A stretch of DNA of 64,000 bases. Origin: Chalara sp. BL73 (lineage: Eukaryota; Ascomycota; Leotiomycetes; Helotiales). The notes under the pieces are model-generated. The model was not told the DNA's origin, ran no database searches, and saw nothing but the letters and a program-made list of their open reading frames with translations. How positions within the stretch are numbered: position 1 is the stretch's first letter; the number at the start of each line of letters is the position of its first letter. Positions 22,047 to 32,616 of the stretch are shown piece by piece. The stretch is taken from positions 806,001 to 870,000 of the forward strand of contig CAKJVC010000068.1 in the NCBI GenBank assembly GCA_918026815.1, given 5' to 3'. The position numbers were made by a program, and so were the translations under genes.

Positions 22047-23987
22047 ATGGCATCTCTAATTCCTACCGCAAGCGAGACACTGTCGTATCCATTATACGCC
22101 TGTGATTTCGACCCTCTCGACTCGTCGCGATTAGTAGTCGGGGGAGGCGGAGGCGCGGGGAATAATGGAGTTGGAAATAAAATTGTGAGTCGTTCTGCCA
22201 AAGAAGCGCAAACTTTTAGGCTATACTTGCTGACCAGTCTTTAGACTGTCCTAGATACTTCGAACCCCGAGAAGTTACAGCAGCTCGGAGAAGTCGAGCT
22301 GCCCAAAGATGAAGACAATGTGACAAGTTTGGCCGTTGGACAAGGGAAGAGTGGAACCACGCCCGTGTTCGCGGGAGTAAACTCGAACCCCTTGGGGAAG
22401 AAGAAGGAGCACAATGCGCATTTTCGCGCTTTCGGAATTGAGTCTCCAACGATTGGCAAAGGGAAAGGAAAGTCTGCCAAAAAAGATACGTCTAAGTCCA
22501 CAATCAAGATCAGTGAGATAAGAAGAAGTCCTCTGTTTTCTGGAAACGACAAGGAAATATACCAAAGGATCACACGATTATCGAGGCCATACGCCGAATC
22601 GTTGCAGCTCGCAGCCATAACAAATGGCGTGAGTAAGGGGACCGAAACTATAGTATTCGATGCAGGAGCATCGCCGAACATCAGGGCACGTGTGACTACC
22701 GAGAAGGAGACAGAGGACGTTGATATTTTAGAGGTGGCGGATGGTCACTTTCAAGTCGCATACTGTACCATGCATGATGTCTACATCAAGCAGATCTCCT
22801 CCACCGCTGATAAGGACGAGCCCAGGATTGTCTACACCATTCCATTCTCCGATAGTAAAGAAAAAGTGACGGTGCCCAAGTTCCGTGGCCTACGGTGGTT
22901 GACCAAGGATTTTATATTGATGCTTGTGAACAATCACAGCACAAGCGGTGTTGTGCTCCAGGTTCTACGACTGCCTCCTAGCGGCCAAGGCCGTGCCCGT
23001 ATTGTAGAATCTCACTTGCTAGCCGGAGGACTCCTAACTGAAAATCTAAAGAAAGCTACGGGCATAGCGGTCTCGAATCTCACCCCACCGACTTCGCAAA
23101 CAGAACCGCAAGGGTACTCCCAGTTTGTGATCGCTGTGGCCGGTCAAGACAGCTCTATAACGCTGTTGAAGGTTGATCTTCAGGTTGAAGGGGCTGTCTC
23201 AATGGTATCTAAGATAAAACTGTTCCGAACATTTCGATCTGTCCACCCAATGGCAATAACAAGCCTTGCCTTCTCAACTTTCACACCGCGTACCGAAGTA
23301 ACAGCAACCACACCACAGCAAGTTCTTAAGCTGGCCAGTGTAAGTGTACAACAAACTGTTGTTGTCCACACCATACCGCTCTTCCCCGTCCCTCTCTCTA
23401 TGCAAAGAGGGCAGTCGAAAACACCTCGTTATGTCGTCGCTCTTCCTTCAAATAAAGTAAAGAATCTTATCCTCTCAATATTTAGCACCGCTTTCCTGGG
23501 CCTCGTTGCGATCATTATCGCCATTGTCCTCGATATCAGAAACGGCACTTCTTCCAACGCTTTCAGCGCTCGGGTGCAAAGCTATATACCTATTCCAATA
23601 CAAGAAGCTATTGGGAAGCCATATGCCTTCCCATCGGGCTATCAGGTGGGTGTTAAGCCTGATTTTGCAATAAGCAAAACTCCAGATGCATCAGCCGAGA
23701 TACCTACTCTCCTTTCGCAGATCGTAGCCGATTTGAAGGACGGCGTTGTGTCCATCAAGGATACCGCTGCTGAGGTAGGGGGTGTCAAAGTCGAGGTCCA
23801 TGATGAGGGAATTCAGGGGCCAGCAACAGGGAAGTCATGGAGGGAATTGAGTCCTGAGCAGAAGGCATTATGGAAGAAGAAACTGTCCGAGGCAGGGCAT
23901 TGGGCAGAGGATATGGGAGAGTCGATCCTCAAAGGTATTGTGTTTGGGGAGTTGGGAGGTGCGATTGGACGTGCTGTCGCAGGCTAA
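22047..23987 (+). CDS. SEC12: Sec12-type guanine nucleotide exchange factor for Sar1
   Basis: ER membrane protein that activates the GTPase Sar1 to start COPII vesicle budding. Exons 22047-22184 and 22245-23987 (60 bp intron GTGAGT...TTTAG) give 626 residues. The N-terminal part is a WD40-like propeller on the cytosolic side. It begins with LSYPLYACDFDP and the Gly-rich loop GGGGGAGNNGVGN, which matches the potassium-binding K loop characteristic of Sec12/PREB. A single membrane segment at about residues 453-474 (LILSIFSTAFLGLVAIII) is followed by a lumenal tail of about 150 residues. One transmembrane span, type II, fits the family. The intron position keeps the K loop contiguous with the propeller. 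Confidence 0.88.
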
Positions 23988-24661
23988 GCGGAAACAAGAG
24001 CCGATGAGTAAGTGCGAATGTGTAAGATGAGTCTGTACATATACATACTATAAGATACTGGATGTATATTTGATGTATATTTGATGAGTTATGCACTTTT
24101 TTCCAAATTATTTTGTATTACAAAGTAAGAGGCGTATTAGGAATCAACGATTGTATTGTATTGTATTGTTGTTATGGTAGTAGGTTACTACGGGATACCG
24201 CCCCCTCCAGCAGAGAAATAAAAGTCATAACTATAGCTTAAACTAATAATTCTCAAATTTTTTACCACAACCGAAATGTTAACATTAAATAAGTTTTGAT
24301 AAAGCGATGAGCAAATTTAGTTAGCAGTAATAGTATTGTTTGATTGTTTCAAAATTGAATAAATATTGACAAGCATACAATAAAGTGAAGACAGTAATAG
24401 CCCCGTCAAAATAGGCCTTTTGATTCTCAGCCATAAATTCGAATGCTCCGGATATCAACAATAGGCGTAATACTAAATGCTACGTTTTATGATACCTACG
24501 TCCAGCCTCTACAGATGATACCATTGCTCTCGAAGCCACGGATATCTGACTCGAAGTCTACTCTTCGGGCAACTCGCTATACACAACGCATGTCCCTCTT
24601 CCCAAGCATCTATTCGCAACAGCCCCGTTCTCATCGAACGTCAACCATGCCCTTTGCTCTG
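23988..24661. other. AT-rich intergenic, no gene seen
   Basis: SEC12 3' region followed by AT-rich sequence that includes the left arm of a diverged direct repeat (24275-24417). The 81-codon frame at 24443-24688 looks random. Confidence 0.5.
24275..24417 (+). repeat. Diverged direct repeat, left arm
   Basis: This stretch resembles 25325-25500 in the same orientation. The best part shares AAGCATACAATAA and a final GGCCT with scattered differences, roughly 70-75 % by eye over the last 80 bases. It could be an old LTR or other transposon remnant. The arms lie about 1.08 kb apart and bracket the candidate secreted-peptide gene. Confidence 0.4.
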
Positions 24662-24981
24662 TCAGTCACTACCATTCAAGAATATTAAACATTGTGAGAA
24701 TACGAACGATGTGGGAACTGCTGGAGGAGGAGCAAATGGACCCTGATACCAGCAGCAATACCAGCCGAAAGCAGGGAGGGTCTTCACCGGTTCATCAGCT
24801 TAAGGTGACCCTGAGCGGATTTCGAGGAGAGACATACCTCGTTTGTATATGCAGGATTGACATCCGCGCAGAGTGGCGCCGAAAGGAAGTTCCGCTGCAG
24901 ACAGATGTCCGGGTCTTCGAACTGCGCGATGCTGGTGGTAAGCAGCGGCGCGACGGCACCTAGTATCGACAGAAATCTCAT
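24662..24981 (-). CDS. Candidate small secreted cysteine-containing protein
   Basis: Proposed exons, minus strand: 24981-24838 and 24781-24662, joined across an intron with a GTATGT donor and GAAG acceptor. An alternative CAG acceptor 39 bases on keeps the frame. The product is 87 residues. The first 20 form a good signal peptide (MRFLSILGAVAPLLTTSIAQ) with an Ala-Gln cleavage site. The mature part has two cysteines in exon 1 and three in exon 2, including a Cys-Cys pair. TATA-like sequences lie about 117 and 150 bases upstream, followed by a CT/CA-rich leader, as in expressed fungal secreted-protein genes. No family is recognised and the mature part has low complexity. It could be a chance frame; the supporting points are signal peptide, splice sites, frame continuity and promoter together. 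Confidence 0.4.
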
Positions 24982-25130
24982 TGCTAAGTATATCACTAGT
25001 ATCTCACTCTCAAGGTTAAAACGAGCGTGGTTTGAAGATGTTTTTTTTTTCAGGAATAGTAAACCAGGATGAGGGTAAATGCTTCAACGCCGATGATTTT
25101 ATAAGCCAGACAAGAGGAGAACAGTCTTCA

Positions 25131-25138
25131 TCTTTATA
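25131..25138 (-). promoter_or_regulatory. TATA-box-like element of the candidate secreted-peptide gene
   Basis: TATAAAGA on the minus strand, about 150 bases upstream of the proposed ATG at 24981. A second TATAAAAT-like sequence lies nearer, around 25096-25107. Confidence 0.35.
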
Positions 25139-25324
25139 GTACCCCCCCCCCCAAGATCGTATTCTCTCGGCACTTAAGAGGATGGTAGCATGATCATTCT
25201 ACATCTTCTATGTTCCTAAGCTGGAATGTCATGTTGTTCATAGTTCTTGGAGCTCGTATCGAAGCTTGAAAGTGGGTCAACGGTTTTCCGGCTGAGATAC
25301 TGGTGTAAAAGGCTGATCAGAGCG

Positions 25325-25500
25325 CTAACTGCTAACACTTTTACTGCAATCGATATTGTAGCGATGAAGATTTTTAATAAACCAAAAAGTAGATTCTTTG
25401 TGTAAAATTTAAGTTTATGAAAATGTTTCACAATTTAGTGAATCATTAAAAAGCATACAATAATATGAAAAAGTGATAGCTGTGCCAAAAAAATGGGCCT
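25325..25500 (+). repeat. Diverged direct repeat, right arm
   Basis: Partner of 24275-24417, in the same orientation. It shares AGCGATGA, ATGTTTCA, AAGCATACAATAA and GGCCT blocks in the same order. Confidence 0.4.
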
Positions 25501-25951
25501 CTATATTTCTTAGTGGGAGGGGACGGCACTTCCCCTATTTACCCGAGGCCCAGCCGGTTGGCGTTCGCTGTGGACAGGGAACCGACCTGCTCGATCGGCT
25601 CCCTTACATCATATTTCTCCTCGAAAGCAGGTTCATGAACCACGAATCGGCGGGTTTCGACGGTGTGATGATATGCGGGAATTGATTGGCGCGCTTTCTT
25701 GCTAAGAGGGGAAGAGAAAGTGGAGATCGCTGTGCATTTCTGGCGGCCGATGAAGTACCGTACCGTTCGTTAGCTTATGATGGGGTTCCTGCAGGTCACT
25801 GTGTTTTTTTCATGTACTACAAAGATGGGGAAGAGAGTTCATCTGCCCTAGGACAGGAGATTAGGGTGACGAGTCAAGGTCTGCGGGATGCGGGGATTGA
25901 GGGGGAAAGTGGAATGCAAGCAGGAGGAGAATGGCTGGCAGTGATGCGGCA

Positions 25952-25958
25952 TATAAAG
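25952..25958 (+). promoter_or_regulatory. TATA-box-like element of the alpha-galactosidase gene
   Basis: TATAAAG lies 91 bases before the ATG at 26043, a usual distance in filamentous fungi. Confidence 0.5.
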
Positions 25959-26042
25959 AGGAGGACATGCCCATGGAATCGCAGTGCTTGACTTACTTGG
26001 GGAAACTCGACGGATCGTGCATGTCTGAGAAAATAAGACACA

Positions 26043-27673
26043 ATGGCCTGGAAAATCTTATCAATTGCTCTTGCCTCCTCTCTGCTGTTGCCTCTCACAG
26101 GCGCACTTGATAATGGCCTCGCAATTACACCGCAAATGGGCTGTAAGTCACATGACGCCTCCGATATATCAACGGCACGCAACTAACAACACAAGGGGAC
26201 AACTGGAATTCCTTCGGGTGTGACGTCTCCGAGACGCTCCTTCAAGAAACCGCGCAGCTTATTGTCGAGTACGGGCTCAAAGACCTGGGCTATTATTACG
26301 TTATTTTGGATGACTGCTGGTCAAAAGGAAGAAACACTACTGGACACCTCATCGCCGATCCTGAGAAGTTTCCTCGTGGTATGGCACACGTAGCAGATGA
26401 CATGCATGAGCTCGGCCTAGGTTTCGGGATGTATTCGTCGGCTGGAAAATATACTTGCGGGCAATTCGCAGGAAGCTTAGGCTATGAGGAGATAGACGCC
26501 CAGACATGGGCTTCCTGGGGCGTTGACTATCTAAAATATGACAATTGCTACAACGAAGGCCAAGCAGGGACTCAAATGTTGAGTTACGAACGGTATGCGA
26601 CAATGTCACGGGCGTTGAATGCGACGGGCCGGCCGATTCTCTATAGTTTGTGCAATTGGGGCGAAGACTACCCATTTAATTGGGCCAGCACGATTGCCAA
26701 TAGTTGGAGGATTACGGGTGATATTATGGATGATTGGGATAAGGCAGATGCAAGGTGTCCTTGGTGAGTTGATTCTTTGAGAAGGGGGAAGTTTTGGCTT
26801 ATTGGTGATAGCGACGGGGAGAATGCGTGGGATTGTCGACTCCCTGGATTCCACTGTTCCGTAACGAACATTATGAACAAGGCATCTTTCATCACTTCCA
26901 AATCTCAGCCTGGAGCGTGGAATGATCTTGATATGCTCGAAGTGGGAAATGGAGCAATGACTGATGCGGAATATGTCGCTCATTTTAGCATGTGTAAGTC
27001 TGCATGGAGCGCTGATGAATATGTGACTAAGACTATACTAGGGGCGGCGGTAAAGAGCCCTTTGATTCTTGGGAACGACCTCCGCAAAATGACTGCTGCA
27101 GACCTGACTATCATATCTAATCCTGCAGTGATAGCCATCAACCAAGATCCTGCTGGATCTAGCGCATCACGGAGATGGATGTACTCCACAAACGAAACAG
27201 GTATCAACGGTAGGGCGGAAATCCAGATGTGGAGCGGGCGCCTGACATCCACGACTGGCGGTACGTATAGTGATTACGTTGTTCTGCTAGTCAACGGCAA
27301 CAACAAAGCTACGGAGTTGAACGCTACGCTTGCGGATATCTTCGTTGATAGTGGCCCACGGGGAACTGCTCCACAGGTCAAGATCTCATGGGAAGTCCGA
27401 GATCTTTGGGCCAACAGAATGAGTGTTGAGCAGGGTCAAGCGATCATCTCTACGAATGGTACCGGAAATGCTACGACAATCATTGAAGAGAGATATAATG
27501 CTACGAAAACAAGCTATGCAGCGGGACTAGCACAGAAGAATGAATTCCTGCTCGGTAATGTCACGACTACGGTGCAGCCATCTGGAACCATCATTGCTAA
27601 GATAGAACCCCATGGCGCAGCTCTATTTAGATTAAGGGCGATTCCTACGGCGTTGAAGAGAGATGAATTGTAG
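26043..27673 (+). CDS. Secreted alpha-galactosidase, GH27
   Basis: Hydrolyses terminal alpha-1,6-galactose from melibiose, raffinose-family sugars and galactomannan outside the cell. Exons 26043-26142, 26196-26763 and 26812-27673 give 509 residues; introns are 53 and 48 bp. Residues 1-21 are a signal peptide (MAWKILSIALASSLLLPLTGA). GH27 landmarks follow: WDNWNSFGC, VILDDCW, the nucleophile Asp in YLKYDNC (about residue 145), SLCNWG, and the acid/base Asp in ITGDI (about 206). CRLPGFHC, ND-LDMLEVGNG and SPLILGNDL follow. The C-terminal beta-sandwich runs from about residue 390. Several N-X-S/T sites are present, as in other secreted members. Joining the introns restores conserved CPCDGEN and GWDNWN. 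The subgroup (MEL1, AglA or AglB-like) is not decided. Confidence 0.95.
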
Positions 27674-28355
27674 ACAGAAAATCGCATCGCAGATAGGATG
27701 CTTTATAGGTAGACTGTTGAATGAAACAAACATCACGCGCTGGAGGCATGCGGCATGTGAATAACTTATTCTAGAAGGTATATATATATATAAAACCTTG
27801 TACTCTAGAATTAATCAGGCTCTTTCACTCGTTTATATCCTTCTAACATAGATGATACCTTATGGCCCACATGTTGAGCGGTTAAGAATCCATGAATAAT
27901 ATCAAAAAGGGGTACCTCCCTTAAGCTCAAGAATATAGGCAAGGCAGATGGAGGGCCTATTTCAATAACCAAATCAAACCACAATCCCATAACCCGTCAC
28001 AATGTTTCCTTCCCAACGAAACATTCAGAGGTAATATAGGTGATCAAAACCTGTGCACACAGGCGATTCGCGACTCCAAGGTCGAAGAGGAATGTGATCA
28101 AGCTCTGTATGAATTATCACACCCTTAAAGTCTGCACAACAGGTTTATGATTTCTATGAGTAACGCCCCCCGCCCCCGCAGTTATATAGTCGTTAGTGGT
28201 TGCCACATTGAGACATGAATATACTGAGAATCATGTACAAACTCAATATGTGTCTCATTGTCACTGCCTTTTTGATAACCACCGCGTAGCATTTTGGCAA
28301 CGTGGAAGGCATAATAACCATATCTATCACGCCAGTATCGCCTTAACAGTCAATA
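27674..28355. other. Convergent intergenic region, no gene seen
   Basis: Lies between the 3' ends of the alpha-galactosidase gene (+) and the FLX1 gene (-). Contains a short (TA)n run near 27778-27793 and a C-rich stretch near 28167. Confidence 0.5.
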
Positions 28356-29398
28356 TTATTCAATCATTTCATTACTATGTCTATCTAAACCCCAGCGAGG
28401 TAGGTAATACCTCACGTTCTCATAAACCAAGAACGTAACCCAAGTCGCAGGCAGTACACGGACAATATTCGTCCCAAGCCCTCTATAAAATCCTCTCCAC
28501 CCATTTTCTCTATACACATTCCGCGCGACGCCCGTGATGCCCTTCCCGAACCTTTCTTCAGCATGATACGTCTGCAGCCTACTTCTCAGAACCTGATAGG
28601 GATATGTGACAGTCCCGGCAGCAATCTTCGCACAACTACTTATCGTAAGAGTTGCGAACGTGCTCATCTTCTCTTCCCTGCCGTCCCCAATCTGACTCAT
28701 CCCATGCGTATCAATATACCTCTTCCATACAGCTTTGAGAGGTTCATAGACGGCAAACTGAACGGCGCCATGACTGACTCCCAAGAGACTAACAGCACCA
28801 CCCCTATAAAACCCCTTCACCCCATCTGCCTTCCAGATATGCCTAGCACCCTGCCACATATTCTCATACGCGCCCTCGCTCCCCTTATCCGAGCTCAGCA
28901 TCCTCGTCTTGAGCACCCATATCGGGCTCGTAGACAACGTGATCATGACTCCCGATATCCCGGCCGCGAGAAAGTAATCCGTGGGCGAGAGGGCATCTTG
29001 GTGTGGTAGGGAGCCAGCAACGTGGTCCCGCCCGCGTGGGCGATTGTGGAACTGCAGGAGCTGGTTCTCGATTATGGATTTGAAGTAGAAGAAGATTGCC
29101 CAGCTGCTGGCATTGCCAACGAGGTTTGGGGTGAGCCCTCGGTAGAGGCTTTGAACCGGCTCGGGGTTTCGTAATAGTCCACGCAGAATCCCGAAGCCTG
29201 AAATTGGACTTGCGTTTGTGTTGCGATGTACTTTTTTGCAATATTAGCTTCAGTTCAAGGGTAGGGAGTGTAGAAGCTACTTTGAAGACGCGTTTTTATC
29301 ACATCCAGAGGATGCACCACGAGAGTGGATATTGTTCCGGCGGAAAGACCCCCAATGGCCTCGACGAGGTCAGAGGTACGTTTGTGCTTCTCACCCAT
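28356..29398 (-). CDS. FLX1: Mitochondrial carrier, Flx1 (FAD/folate transporter) type
   Basis: Inner-membrane mitochondrial carrier family protein that moves FAD (yeast Flx1) or folate (animal relatives). Exons on the minus strand are 29398-29281 and 29230-28356, with a 50 bp intron (GTAGCT...AAAAAG), giving 330 residues. There are three tandem repeats with Px[DE]xx[KR]-type signatures: HPLDVIKTRL in repeat 1, SPIWVLKTRML in repeat 2 and YPYQVLRSRLQ in repeat 3. The degenerate second and third signatures (PIWVLK, PYQVLR) are those of the Flx1/folate subfamily and separate it from other carriers. The first exon supplies the first signature and the N-terminus MGEKHKRTSDLVEAIGG. Confidence 0.9.
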
Positions 29399-29975
29399 TA
29401 GGCGGTATGGGATTGAGTTGCTGCATGGTTGCACATTTTGTGAAGCAAGTCAAAGGATGACGACAGAGTTGAAGCTCAAAATATTTTGGCGAGGCTGAGG
29501 CGATTGTTTGTCATCACATGCTACTAGAGAAAATGCAATTTTCCAGACTGCTCTCTAAGTCGTGAGATGCTACTTCTATGGATTTGGCAATGTCATTTTC
29601 TGTTGCTAGGATGGCAGATCATATTAGTAAAGTTTTGTAATATATGAATGGAAATTCATCATTCATGGTGGACGATATCCAAGCTCTAATCCAATGAGCG
29701 GTTTTCTTTGCGGTCAACGCCCATTTCTGTTCGATAATATTAAGGAGAAAACGCGGATAAATGGTTCAAGAGGTGATCTGCGTTCCATATACGCTATGTG
29801 TACAATTATCTTCTTCATACAGTCCGTCCTAACCGGCAACGATTTTTCATGATCATCATAACGCCGCCTCTGATGCTGATCGTACAATGTTCAGAAGTAC
29901 TTCTTGTGCTTCATACCAATTATAATGCCATGTAATTCCTTCCAAACAGCCTTCCCCAATCAAATCCGTTTGGGC
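29399..29975. other. Intergenic, no gene seen
   Basis: Lies between the FLX1 start and the TOM7 3' end, both minus strand. It probably holds the FLX1 promoter. No frame of interest. Confidence 0.45.
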
Positions 29976-30340
29976 CTAAGCTAAAGGAGAGAAAAGCCTG
30001 ACACTGAGTTAGTAACAGAGTGGCAACGTCCAGAGTATGAGGCGACATACCGGATGAGAGATGGCCGGGGCTCGCTGCGCGTGTAGCCTGCGGATATATT
30101 AGAACTAGTGCTTTTCATGAAGCTCGCTCCTGCATACCAAGGTAGACAATCAAAGGGAGGTAACCACTGCTACGAATTAGCCACGGACTCTTGCGCCGTT
30201 GAAATGAGGCTTCATACTAGTGAACAGCAACTCTTGACAGATCAATGAGCTTGCCAATGCGCTCCTGTCTTGGTGTTAGCTGCCTCGCTCTTGTATCGGG
30301 CATTGCTTTTGCGGACCTTAGTCTCTTCTGAAAGTTGCAT
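29976..30340 (-). CDS. TOM7: Mitochondrial import receptor subunit Tom7
   Basis: Small tail-anchored subunit of the TOM complex of the outer mitochondrial membrane that influences complex assembly. Five very short exons on the minus strand (30340-30317, 30264-30218, 30166-30138, 30087-30051, 29997-29976; 24, 47, 29, 37 and 22 bases) splice to 52 residues. The spliced product starts MQLSEETKERIGK, followed by IDLSRVAVHYG, a membrane span GYLPLIVYLGYT and the end LIRLFSPLA. This pattern is characteristic of Tom7. All introns are about 50 bp and end in AG. Donors are GTCCGC (weak), GTATGA, GTATGC and GTATGT. The product is too small and fragmented to appear as an open frame. It is divergent from SF3B4, about 300 bp away. 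Confidence 0.9.
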
Positions 30341-30641
30341 CTTGACGGGTTTTGGTATGAGGTTGACGAGCTATTGAGGGCATTAGCTACAAATGCCCCT
30401 TGCCAGCAGAGAACAACCCGAAGTAACCTACATCTTTTGATGCTGCGGAGTGATATTGTGGAGCTGATGTTGAGTTGAACGTTGCTTGACTTTCGTCTTG
30501 CTCTTCAAAAAAGTTCGGACCCCTGCTGCTTTAGATTTCTTGGCGGTTACGAGCCTCGTCTTCCTAAATGGTAAAAAAGTTCACGACCAAGTCAACAACA
30601 CTTTTATTACAACACTCAGTAATTTGAGAAAACATAGCAAA

Positions 30642-31924
30642 ATGTCTGGCGCTAGGCACTGGTGAGTCCTATTCTCTACGAGTACCTGATATTATAAGAT
30701 TATCGCAATGGCTCTGCCAGTTTCTGAAGCACAACCAGATATCGCGAAGCTCAGATAGCTGTACAACGTGGCTGAGAGCCATTCTTGACAGAAGGATATG
30801 CCCAGGACTGTCAGAGCTTGGAAAATGACGTGATGAAGCGATTAGAATGCTAATTCTTTGAATAGGGAGCAAGATAAGGAGGCTACGGTCTACATTGGCA
30901 ACATCGACGAAAGAGTAACAGATTCTTTAGTATGGGAGCTTATGCTTCAAGCGGGCCGGATCGTGAACGTACATCTACCTAAGGATCGAGTCACGCAGAG
31001 TCACCAAGGGTATGGGTTTGTGGAGTTTATTAGCGAGGAGGATGCAGAGTACGCAGCGCGGATTATGAACCAAGTACGGTTATATGGCAAGCCTATTCGA
31101 GTTAACAAGGTCAGCTTCCTACTCCTTTTCTACTGCCCTTTAGCCAATAATGTAAACAGGCATCAGCGGACAAGCAAAAAACAGTTGAAGTCGGCGCTGA
31201 GCTATTCATTGGTAACTTGGATCCTATGGTGGACGAAAAGACCCTATACGACACATTCTCGCGCTTCGGTTCTCTGCTCGCTCCCCCCAAGATTGCCCGG
31301 GACGAGTCTGGCCTCTCGAAAGGCTACGGCTTCGTTTCTTATTCCAATTTCGAGGCTTCGGATGATGCGATCGCAAACATGAACGGGCAATACCTCATGA
31401 ACAAGGACGTCAGCGTACAATACGCATACAAGAAGGATGGCAAGGGAGAACGACATGGTGACGAAGCAGAGCGCATGCTCGCCGCACAAGCAAAAGCCCA
31501 CAACGTCATCCCAGATATCCAGCAAATGCCTGCACAACTGCTCATGAACGGCGGTGCTCCAGCACCACAGGGTATGCTCGACACGCCGAGCACACCGCAA
31601 TACGGCGGTCCCCCACCGATAAATATGCCTCCCGGATTTGGCGGCCGACCGAATGGAACCTACAATGCTGTTCCGCCACCACAACAGCAAAGACCAAATG
31701 CCCCACTACCCCCGCCTCCTTCTGGATTACCACAGCGGCCGCCCCCTTCGCAGGCTGGATATGGTGGCCCGCAAGAATTTATTCCACCGGGATTTGTGCC
31801 TCCTCCTGGTTTTGGGGGAGTGCCTCCCATGGGAGCACCCCCAGGATTTGGTGGCCCTCCACCTGGTCAGATGCCTCCAGGATTTGGTATGCCCGCAGCA
31901 CCTCCAGGATACAATAGGAGGTGA
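30642..31924 (+). CDS. SF3B4: Splicing factor 3b subunit 4 (SF3B4/Sap49/Hsh49)
   Basis: U2 snRNP protein that contacts pre-mRNA near the branch site. Exons 30642-30661, 30866-31109 and 31160-31924 give 342 residues; introns are 204 and 50 bp. Residues about 10-85 form RRM1 ([16 protein letters not shown]), and about 97-175 RRM2 ([34 protein letters not shown] end), as in SF3B4. The last 130 residues are Pro/Gly-rich with repeated PPGFG units. The 20 bp first exon carries MSGARH; the spliced [13 protein letters not shown] junction matches the family. It lies convergent with CBP80, another nuclear RNA factor. Confidence 0.95.
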
Positions 31925-32616
31925 GAGTAACCGGACTCTCGACAACAAGTGAAGCAAATCGCGGTGTTATGAAAAGTATATTAGTATATGAACGGCGATG
32001 TCAGCTTTACCAGGTCAAAAAAAAAGGATATCTGGTCATTACGGAGGGGAATTCGGCGTTGAGGAGGGCGTCAAGGGGGAGGGTGAGTAGCAGCACATTC
32101 ACCGGTGGCAGAATTCTCAATAACCATTCTATTAGCCGCTCAGCAAGATACCATGCATCAATGTAAGATAGTACTAGCCAAGAAATGAAGGCAAGCAAGA
32201 TCTGCAGACTTAAAAAAAAGCTTTGGTTCGTCTGAGTATCTGAATGTATATAGCCTTACGTTCGTAGCGTATAATTAATGCTAAGAGACAAACATATCTC
32301 ACGTGTCTTGATATATCTGATAGTAGTATCCCAAACACAATGATTTCTGCGAGAGCTTAAACTTTCGGCATTATATTTACTTAGAGAACTTTGTTTTGAG
32401 CTTAGGGACAAGGAGGATCTGCTGGTGCAATATAAAAGTATAAGCATACGGAAGGGGACGATGTTTCGATGAAAATGCATTTCTCGCTTCTAAAATGAAG
32501 AATCGATGCTTTTTGAGCCGCCCATATTTGTACAATGATACAAGTAATCTAAGAGTCATTCCGTCCAAATGGCAAATCGGCTCGAAGAATATCTATCCAC
32601 TCCGAGGTTTCTTGCC
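31925..32616. other. Convergent intergenic region, no gene seen
   Basis: 3' regions of SF3B4 and the CBP80 gene. Short frames here look random. Confidence 0.5.

Larger units (their letters stand above)
24982..26042. other. Intergenic between divergent genes, partly AT-rich
   Basis: Holds a run of C at 25141-25150, the right arm of the diverged repeat and the upstream region of the alpha-galactosidase gene. A GCGGGG at 25890-25895 fits the consensus of the carbon catabolite repressor CreA; one such site alone is weak evidence. Confidence 0.45.

Noticed and set aside
28885..29241. 118-codon minus-strand frame overlapping FLX1
   Set aside because: It is a shadow in another frame; the carrier frame with conserved repeats and splice sites explains the sequence.
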